A stretch of 64,000 nt of DNA from positions 42,095,095-42,159,094 of the forward strand of contig JAWZYU010000028.1 in NCBI GenBank assembly GCA_038380435.1. Reading direction: 5' to 3'. The stretch is from Ryuthela nishihirai. Its lineage: Eukaryota; Arthropoda; Arachnida; Araneae; Heptathelidae. The notes below the pieces were generated by a model. It worked only from the letters and a program-made list of their open reading frames with translations, was not told where the DNA came from and searched no databases. Each line of letters opens with the position of its first letter. Position 1 is the first letter of the stretch. Made by a program: the position numbers and the translations under genes. Below are positions 56,275 to 64,000 of this stretch, in pieces.

Positions 56275-56471
56275 TCTTTTTCATTAACATAGATTTAATG
56301 AGCGTTGTTTACACATTTTCCAACAATAGAGATTAATGAGCGTTACTCACACGTGTTTCTTGTTTTTGTTATCCCTGGTCTAGAGCAGCGTTTCTCAGAA
56401 GCTTTTCTCCTATTAATCTCTCTCTAGAGCAGAACGTTTTAGACTTCTTTTCATTTAACTTCACTCTAGAC

Positions 56472-56698
56472 CAAGCGTCGGCAACCTATGACCCGCGGGT
56501 CACCAAGTGACCCATTTAATAATTTCAAGTGACCCACTTGAGTTCCGCAAATAAAGTATAAAGAACTCAAAGAACTCAAGTGGGTCACTTGAAATTATTA
56601 AATGGGTCACTTGGTGACCCGCCAAGTGACCCATTTAAGTGACCCCTATGACCCGCGGGTCACTTGGTGACCCGCGGGTCATAGGTTGCCGACGCCTG
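56472..56698. mobile_element. hAT-type MITE with perfect 8-bp target duplication
   Basis: Termini caagcgtcggcaacc and ggttgccgacgcctg are inverted repeats. The duplication ctctagac is perfect at 56464-56471 and 56699-56706. The interior is almost entirely palindromic, with repeated gtgacccgcgggtcac-type blocks. Inserted in the minisatellite. Confidence 0.93.
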
Positions 56699-56826
56699 CT
56701 CTAGACGAATGTTTTTCTCGCTTTTTTGTTAATCAACTTCATAAAGGCTTCTTATGTTTTTCCTTTTCACTTATTGTTAAATTGTAAATTTTGCTGTAAT
56801 GTTTATAATGATATTTAAGTGAATAA

Positions 56827-56850
56827 ACTGATTCATTCATTCATTCATTC
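56827..56850. repeat. (CATT)n microsatellite
   Basis: Short run of attc/catt repeats just before the long tandem array. Confidence 0.8.
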
Positions 56851-56877
56851 CTAGAGCAGTGTTCCTTAGATGTTTTT

Positions 56878-59019
56878 CTCCTATTGAACCTCACCTTAGA
56901 ACAATGTTTCTCTCCTATTGAACCTCACCTTAGAACAATGTTTCTCTCCTATTGAACCTCACCTTAGAACAATGTTTCTCTCCTATTGAACCTCACCTTA
57001 GAACAATGTTTCTCTCCTATTGAACCTCACCTTAGAACAATGTTTCTCTCCTATTGAACCTCACCTTAGAACAATGTTTCTCTCCTATTGAACTTCACCT
57101 TAGAAGAATGTTTCTCTCCTATTGAACCTCACCTTAGAAGAATGTTTCTCTCCTATTGAACCTCACCTTAGAACAATGTTTCTCTCCTATTGAACCTCAC
57201 CTTAGAACAATGTTTCTCTCCTATTGAACCTCACCTTAGAACAATGTTTCTCTCCTATTGAACCTCACCTTAGAACAATGTTTCTCTCCTATTGAACCTC
57301 ACCTTAGAACAATGTTTCTCTCCTATTGAACCTCACCTTAGAACAATGTTTCTCTCCTATTGAACCTCACCTTAGAACAATGTTTCTCTCCTATTGAACC
57401 TCACCTTAGAACAATGTTTCTCTCCTATTGAACCTCACCTTAGAACAATGTTTCTCTCCTATTGAACCTCACCTTAGAACAATGTTTCTCTCCTATTGAA
57501 CCTCACCTTAGAACAATGTTTCTCTCCTATTGAACCTCACCTTAGAACAATGTTTCTCTCCTATTGAACCTCACCTTAGAACAATGTTTCTCTCCTATTG
57601 AACCTCACCTTAGAACAATGTTTCTCTCCTATTGAACCTCACCTTAGAACAATGTTTCTCTCCTATTGAACCTCACCTTAGAACAATGTTTCTCTCCTAT
57701 TGAACCTCACCTTAGAACAATGTTTCTCTCCTATTGAACCTCACCTTAGAACAATGTTTCTCTCCTATTGAACCTCACCTTAGAACAATGTTTCTCTCCT
57801 ATTGAACCTCACCTTAGAACAATGTTTCTCTCCTATTGAACCTCACCTTAGAACAATGCTTCTCTCCTATTGAACCTCACCTTAGAACAATGCTTCTCTC
57901 CTATTGAACCTCACCTTAGAACAATGTTTCTCTCCTATTGAACCTCACCTTAGAACAATGTTTCTCTCCTATTGAACCTCACCTTAGAACAATGTTTCTC
58001 TCCTATTGAACCTCACCTTAGAACAATGTTTCTCTCCTATTGAACCTCACCTTAGAACAATGTTTCTCTCCTATTGAACCTCACCTTAGAACAATGTTTC
58101 TCTCCTATTGAACCTCACCTTAGAACAATGTTTCTCTCCTATTGAACCTCACCTTAGAACAATGTTTCTCTCCTATTGAACCTCACCTTAGAACAATGTT
58201 TCTCTCCTATTGAACCTCACCTTAGAACAATGTTTCTCTCCTATTGAACCTCACCTTAGAACAATGTTTCTCTCCTATTGAACCTCACCTTAGAACAATG
58301 TTTCTCTCCTATTGAACCTCACCTTAGAACAATGTTTCTCTCCTATTGAACCTCACCTTAGAACAATGTTTCTCTCCTATTGAACCTCACCTTAGAACAA
58401 TGTTTCTCTCCTATTGAACCTCACCTTAGAACAATGTTTCTCTCCTATTGAACCTCACCTTAGAACAATGCTTCTCTCCTATTGAACCTCACCTTAGAAC
58501 AATGCTTCTCTCCTATTGAACCTCACCTTAGAACAATGCTTCTCTCCTATTGAACCTCACCTTAGAACAATGTTTCTCTCCTATTGAACCTCACCTTAGA
58601 ACAATGTTTCTCTCCTATTGAACCTCACCTTAGAACAATGTTTCTCTCCTATTGAACCTCACCTTAGAACAATGTTTCTCTCCTATTGAACCTCACCTTA
58701 GAACAATGTTTCTCTCCTATTGAACCTCACCTTAGAACAATGTTTCTCTCCTATTGAACCTCACCTTAGAACAATGTTTCTCTCCTATTGAACCTCACCT
58801 TAGAACAATGTTTCTCTCCTATTGAACCTCACCTTAGAACAATGTTTCTCTCCTATTGAACCTCACCTTAGAACAATGTTTCTCTCCTATTGAACCTCAC
58901 CTTAGAACAATGTTTCTCTCCTATTGAACCTCACCTTAGAACAATGTTTCTCTCCTATTGAACCTCATCTTAGAACAATGTTTCTCTCCTATTGAACTCA
59001 CCTTAGAACAATGTTTCTC
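56878..59019. repeat. 34-bp tandem array, about 63 copies
   Basis: Unit cttagaacaatgtttctctc plus ctattgaacctcac. It is extremely homogeneous: most units are identical. A T-to-C variant (acaatgcttc) occurs in units near 57859, 57893, 58471, 58505 and 58539, and aagaatg units near 57116 and 57139. The first unit before the array (about 56851) is about 45 bases, with cttagatgttt in place of the missing 11 bases. So the 34-bp unit derives from the flanking minisatellite by deletion, then amplification. Confidence 0.97.
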
Positions 59020-59785
59020 GGCCTTTTTCTTTTCATTTCCATTTACCCACACTCTTTCCAATATATCTCAGACACTTATTTTTTCTTTTGAACCTCTTTC
59101 CTAGAGCACTGTTTACCACACATTTTTGTTCTGTTTAATTTCACTCCAAACCAGTGTTTCTCAAACGTTTTTCTTTCATTTCCGACTGAAGAAGACTTAA
59201 CTTTACCAATTATTTTCCACGAAAGACCAAATACAACGATCCTAAATGAAACAAGATCAGTTTACAAATGCGTTAACCATTTTAATTTGGCTTAAAAGAA
59301 ATCCGCATTTAAAACTAAATCAAAGCATCTTTTTTAAAAAATATAATTTAATCAGTCTCTCATAAATTCAAAGTTCAGCATTGAAACTGTGGAGAAGACT
59401 TACTAAAGTTTCTTGAAACTTTGTTGCAACAATAATTATTAATTATGTTATGCATTAAGGTAAGCTAAATATATTTCACGTTTATTAAATTATTTACTGA
59501 GTAAGAAATACAGTAGGAATTGGCATATTCTTAAATCCTATACAAAATTTATTAGTAAATTTTAAATGCGAAATTTCAACACAGTACATGAAAAAATGGC
59601 TCTGATAATAAAGCGTTTATACACAGTAGAAATGAGTGTTTTATATAAGGGGATTTTGATTATGCTCATGGATATCTTCTTTATATTTGCAGTACACCTT
59701 CATTACGATCACAGACTAACTTCAATATTAACGCAGACTACCTTCAAAGTCATCTCAGAGTATCTTCGTTATGCTTGCGGAGCAC
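59020..59785. other. No gene seen
   Basis: 59020-59200 has further degenerate minisatellite motifs (ctagagcactgttt, ccagtgtttctcaaac). The rest is AT-rich. Confidence 0.55.
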
Positions 59786-60540
59786 AATTATTAAGCTTCT
59801 GGTGCACTTGCCACTGCTTGTGTAGCACCATTATTAAGCATCTGCTTGAGGGGGGGAGCACTTGCCACTGCTTGTATAGCACCATTATTAAGCATCTGGA
59901 GCACTTGCCACTGCTTGTATAGCACCATTATTAAGCATCTAGAGCACTTGCCACTGCTTGTATAGCACCATTATTAAGCATCTGGAGCACTTGCCACTGC
60001 TTGTATTGCACCATTATTAAGCATCTGGAGCACTTGCCACTGCTTGTATTGCACCATTATTAAGCATCTGGAGCACTTGCCACTGCTTGTATTGCACCAT
60101 TTTTAAGCATCTGGAGCACTTGCCACTGCTTGTATAGCACCATTATTAAGCATCTGGAGCACTTGCCACTGCTTGTATTGCACCATTATTAAGCATCTGG
60201 AGCACTTGCCACTACTTGTATAGCACCATTATTAAGCATCTAGAGCACTTGCGACTGCTTGTATTGCACCATTTTTAAGCTTCTGGAGCACTTGCCACTG
60301 CTTGTATAGCACCATTATTAAGCATCTGGAGCACTTGCCACTGCTTGTATTGCACCATTATTAAGCATCTGGAGCACTTGCCACTGCTTGTAATGCACCA
60401 TTTTTAAGCATCTGGAGCACTTGCCACTGCTTGTATAACACTATTATTAAGCATCTGGAGCACTTGCCACTGCTTGTATTGCACCAATTTTAAGCTTCTG
60501 GAGCGCTTGCCAGTGCTTTAGGTGCACATTATTAAACTGA
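59786..60540. repeat. 43-bp tandem array, about 17 copies
   Basis: Unit agcatctggagcacttgcca, then ctgcttgtatagcaccatta and tta. Variants tatagcacc, tattgcacc and tataacact are interspersed. A lone partial unit recurs at 60687-60720. Confidence 0.95.
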
Positions 60541-60714
60541 ACCACTTGCCAATGGTATAACATTTTGTGTATGGAAAATAATGTTCATCTATATTTCATG
60601 CGCCGGTCAAATGTAAAAAATCTCTCTATATCTGTGTTTCGTGAGATGATGATGAATAAATATATCTACTACTGCTTTTGGGGGAAGATCATTATTAAGC
60701 TTCTGGAGCATTTG

Positions 60715-60830
60715 CCAGTGGAGACTGACTGAGAGTAGGGCGGGGAGTTTTGCAGAGCTAAATCCCAATGCTGGCACAGGTGGGACTCGAACCTGGGAAC
60801 TGCTGATTACGAGCCTGGCTCGCTACCGAC
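60715..60830 (-). mobile_element. SINE-A head-side fragment
   Basis: Reverse body and head: agggcggggagttttgcaga, then ggactcgaacctgggaactg and gcctggctcgctaccgac. Confidence 0.85.
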
Positions 60831-61238
60831 AAAAAAAAAGAGTATACGAAGAAAATGTTGAGATACTCTGTCCTAGTGTTCGACTAAATAAAAGAAAAAC
60901 GTCTCGGAAACTCTCTAGAGTGAGGATTAGTAGAATATCTGAGAATGAGATCATATGGAAGAAAAAGGTCAATTCTACTTAATGACCAAAATTCCGCTAG
61001 TTATAAAAAAAATTATAAATATTTATTAAATGTAAAATATTAGCATATACATGTATATAAATATATCCGTATATATGTTATCCAATTTATTATTAACGTA
61101 TGTTAATACATAAATATTTCGTACTAAAACATAAGTCTTTTCAAAACTAAAAGCAATATAATTATTACAGATTAGAAATATTGGTCTTTTTTCCTCGTGT
61201 AGAAACGGATAAAGCCGATATTATCTTCAAGTCTCTAG
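60831..61238. other. No feature seen
   Basis: AT-rich sequence between arrays. Confidence 0.5.
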
Positions 61239-61797
61239 AGCTTGCTCTTGAACTTGAGCAATTCCTCCTCTTGCTCTTGAACTTGAGCAATTCCCCCCTC
61301 TTGCTCTTGAACTTGAGCAATGCCCCCCTCTTGCTCTTGAACTTGAGCAATGCCCCCTCTTGCTCTTGAACTTGAGCAATGCCTCCCTCTTGCTCTTGAA
61401 CTTGAGCAATGCCCCCCTCTTGCTCTTGAACTTGAGCAATGCCCCCCTCTTGCTCTTGAACTTGAGCAATGCCCCCCTCTTGTTCTTGAACTTGAGCAAT
61501 GCCCCCCTCTTTGCTCTTGAACTTGAGCAATGCCCCCCTCTCTTGCTCTTGAACTTGAGCAATGCCCCCTCTTGCTCTTGAACTTGAGCAATGCCCCCTC
61601 TTGCTCTTGAACTTGAGCAATGCCCCCCTCTTGCTCTTGAACTTGAGCAATGCCCCCCTCTTGCTCTTGAATTTGAGCAATGCCCCCCTCTTGCTCTTGA
61701 ATTTGAGCAATGCCCCCCTCTTGCTCTTGAACTTGAGCAATGCCCCCCCCCCTCTTGCTCTTGAACTTGAGCAATGCCCCCCTCTTGCTCGTGAGAC
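61239..61797. repeat. 30-bp tandem array, about 18 copies
   Basis: Unit ttgctcttgaacttgagcaa plus tgcccccctc, with unit lengths mostly 29-32 because the C-run varies. Both strands stay open in several frames; for example a minus-strand frame of 220 codons alternates IAQVQEQEGG, LLKFKSKRGA and CSSSRARGGH as unit length shifts. The ORFs are by-products. Each unit contains the small inverted repeat cttgaacttgagcaa / ttgctcttgaacttgag. Confidence 0.95.
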
Positions 61798-62118
61798 CGA
61801 GTTAATGCCGCATTTGATTGATGGCATCCTTTTTGTAAGATCGTGTTTTATGTCTTTTTCTCTTACGGCGTGGTGGTGGCGACTGAAGGAAGAAAATCCG
61901 AAGCGAGTATTCTAAGTTGCAAATCTCAAGTTTCCTTGAAGTCATTGAACAAATAGTTTTTGATCTGAAAAATAGGCAGAACTACAGTAAAATTAATGTC
62001 CAATATATGACGGAAAACTATTAATTTGGAATGAAACCGGATTTTATTTTCTCAATGCATTTGAAATTGATACATTTGTACGAACATTACTAGTAGCGAA
62101 TGACTTGATAATAATGCG
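61798..62118. other. No feature seen
   Basis: No gene or repeat recognised. Confidence 0.45.
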
Positions 62119-62477
62119 TCGGGTTGCTTTACTTCTGAGCGACACTTTTTCGGTACAAAATGGTCTAAATGGGCAGGTCACAAAGATGGTTGGGGAGACG
62201 GGACCTATTACACAGTTGTTAGGAGACAAATGGAGGCCTCGCGTCAAGGTCACCCAGCGTATTCTTTAACAAGAACAGTGTATGGGTCTCCTGCACATGG
62301 AGCCTCATCTTAACGTTTAATATGACGGACGGCGGGTTTTCCAAGCCATCGGTGTCCTCTGCTGACCGAGGGCAGGACGGGGAGTTTTTCGGAGATAAAC
62401 CTCAAAGCTGGTCCAGCTGGGACTTGAACCTGGGAACTGCAGATTACGAGCCTGGCGCACTGTCGATTGAGCCCCCC
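62119..62477 (-). mobile_element. SINE-A, diverged
   Basis: Reverse copy, tail gcgtcgggttgctttacttc, head ggacttgaacctgggaactg to gattgagccccc. Old by its substitutions. Confidence 0.85.
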
Positions 62478-62574
62478 TCCAATGATAACGATACTGCCTA
62501 GTAATCAAGATCGCATTGAAGTCTAGTATTTAAATGATTATTGATAGAAAACCTAAATTTGAGAAAAATGATAG

Positions 62575-63235
62575 CCTCTCGTCATGGCCATCCAGCGTGT
62601 TGTTCAAAGTGCACAGGGTATGACTCTCCTGCACACGGCGCCACGGCTTGAAGTCCCATCCGAGTGACCAGTGGTCTTTCCATCTCAATTGTTGGTCCCT
62701 TTCTACCGAGGTTAGGTTGTTTTACTTCTGAGCGGCACTTTTTTGCACACCATGGGCTAAATGGCCAGGTCACATGGACCCCGAAGGCTCAGAGAAGGTT
62801 GGGTGGAGCTGCTGTTGGAACTGGAAACAGCTGCCACTGGCTCCAACAGCTGCCACTGGAACACCTGTTGGGAGACAGATGGTAGCCTCCCGTCAAGGCC
62901 ATCCAGCGTGTTCTTTAACGTGCACATGGTATGGCTCTCCCACATATGGGGCCACGGCTTAACGTCCCATCCAATGGACGGCGGCCTTTCCAAGCCCATC
63001 GGTGTCCCCTACTGACCGTGGGCAGGGCGGAGAATTTTGCGGAGATAAATCTCAACGCTGACCCAGCTGGGACTCGAACCTGGGAACTACAGATTACGAG
63101 CCTGGCGCGCTACCGACTGAGCCACCCCCGCTCCGTTCTACCGAGGTCAAGGTACAAATTGGCAGAGATAAATTAAATCGCAACGCTCCCAGCTGGGATT
63201 CGAACCTAGATACTGAAGATCACCAGCAAGGCTCA
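62575..63235 (-). mobile_element. SINE-A (outer copy) split by a nested SINE-A
   Basis: Outer pieces are 62575-62712 (body, starting atggccatccagcgtgttg) and 63136-63235 (body end and decayed head, gggattcgaacctagatact). Confidence 0.82.
62713..63135 (-). mobile_element. Nested SINE-A with an internal repeat expansion
   Basis: Perfect 12-bp duplication ttctaccgaggt at 62701-62712 and 63136-63147. Carries an extra segment of about 40 bases at 62807-62862, where the cagctgccactgg-type block is repeated three times, unlike other copies. Confidence 0.92.
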
Positions 63236-64000
63236 AACCTGCCCACTATTGCGACAAAATTAATAACTCAATTAGAAATTGTTCGATGTACATGAAATTT
63301 GACATAATAATTGCTTCTGCATGCGTCTACAATATGTTCAAAAATGGTGGGAATATACTGTATATTTCGCAAATAATTAACAATTGAATTTCGACTGCTA
63401 TGCAATTCAATGGGAGGATGTAGAGAAGAATTTCTCTAACCGTCATAACTGAAATAGAAACAGCCAATCATTCAGAAATTTGGAATGTTAATATGCTAAA
63501 GCGCCGCTTATAAGTAAAGCAAGCTAACCGAACCTCATATATGTGCGGAAAAACTTTCCTACAAAACCGAAATTCTCCAATGCAGCGAAGGTTTCTTGAA
63601 AGGTTTTATCCTGTTGCTTTAATGATCCTTTAAAATATCTTCCTCTGGAAAAGAAAAAAACCTCAAAGAGTCAGAGACTTTATACATATTTATATACGCG
63701 ACCACGCTGAACGTATTCCTTTGCTTTAAAGAATAAATATTTCTACAAAATATCAACCTGCTACTAGTTCTGCGAGATCTTTGAGGAGTCCATGGCTGCA
63801 ATAAAATCATGGCTGCACAAAGTTCGGTTGTGCATTTTTAGGGTCTGCTTTTATTATCAATGTGTGGGTGTATCAAAGCATGGAATGTATTCAAAGTCAA
63901 GATACGGGAGATCGCCAAAGGTAGCTTGTCGTTCATATTGGAGGAGTTAAAAGAAAATCAGAATCATTTTAGGAAGAAGATTTTCTGAAGGGCGTTTTAT
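63236..64000. other. No feature seen
   Basis: AT-rich, no gene or repeat recognised. Confidence 0.5.

Larger units (their letters stand above)
52673..56285. other. 11-bp target-site duplication of the RTE element
   Basis: tctttttcatt occurs at 52673-52683 and 56275-56285, exactly bounding the LINE. It overlaps the SINE-B target duplication. Confidence 0.85.

Noticed and set aside
56878..59019. CRISPR array
   Set aside because: Units are contiguous 34-bp repeats with no unique spacers, in eukaryotic sequence without cas genes.
61165..61827. 220-codon repetitive protein gene
   Set aside because: The frame is open only because of a 30-bp stop-free unit; the peptide register changes with indels and both strands are open.

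Overview
This is eukaryotic, intron-rich and repeat-saturated DNA. It most likely comes from an arthropod, and a chelicerate such as a spider is my best guess. The evidence is canonical GT-AG exons of a laminin-G/EGF extracellular protein, tRNA-derived SINEs, Tc1/mariner and hAT elements, non-LTR retrotransposons, and no operon-like gene packing. The species cannot be fixed from the sequence.

Layout. Positions 1-8422 are a giant inverted repeat: two arms of about 4.2 kb around a 17-base spacer (4204-4220), about 1% diverged. The outer parts of the arms are built from a tandem unit of about 740 bp that continues to about 9120 on the right. Positions 9.1-11 kb hold degenerate short repeats. From 11 kb on, the window is a mosaic of repeats. 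SINE-A (about 390 bp, tRNA-Thr-like head) has over 45 copies or fragments in both orientations, many with 11-13 bp target-site duplications. SINE-B (about 200 bp, tRNA-Ser/Leu-like head) has six copies. There are four decayed Tc1-like elements (11.3, 17.5, 30.1 and 44.4 kb), a palindromic TA-flanked MITE family (six loci), hAT-type and pogo-like non-autonomous elements (35.5, 49.7, 50.2 and 56.5 kb), two copies of a jockey/CR1-like LINE (21.5 and 47.3 kb), and a full-length RTE-type LINE (52.7-56.3 kb) whose long ORF is broken by a single TGA.

The only host gene I can support is on the + strand. Three exons (37293-37838, 42329-42530, 51647-51791) join in compatible phase to encode a Ser/Thr-rich acidic linker, one EGF-like domain and the first part of a laminin G domain, as in agrin or pikachurin-type matrix proteins. 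Its introns hold much of the transposon load. Other exons must lie outside the window.

Tandem arrays form a second theme. Two of them (24.65-25.4 kb and 36.5-37.16 kb) appear to have grown out of internal pieces of SINE-A. A 34-bp array of about 63 copies (56.9-59.0 kb) appears to have grown out of a longer flanking minisatellite unit after an internal deletion. Arrays of 43 bp (59.8-60.5 kb) and 30 bp (61.2-61.8 kb) follow. I see no CRISPR, no prokaryotic system and no convincing new protein machinery. The most unusual features are the giant palindrome, the SINE-to-satellite conversions, the composite MITE family, and an unclassified 621-bp insertion with an 18-bp target duplication.
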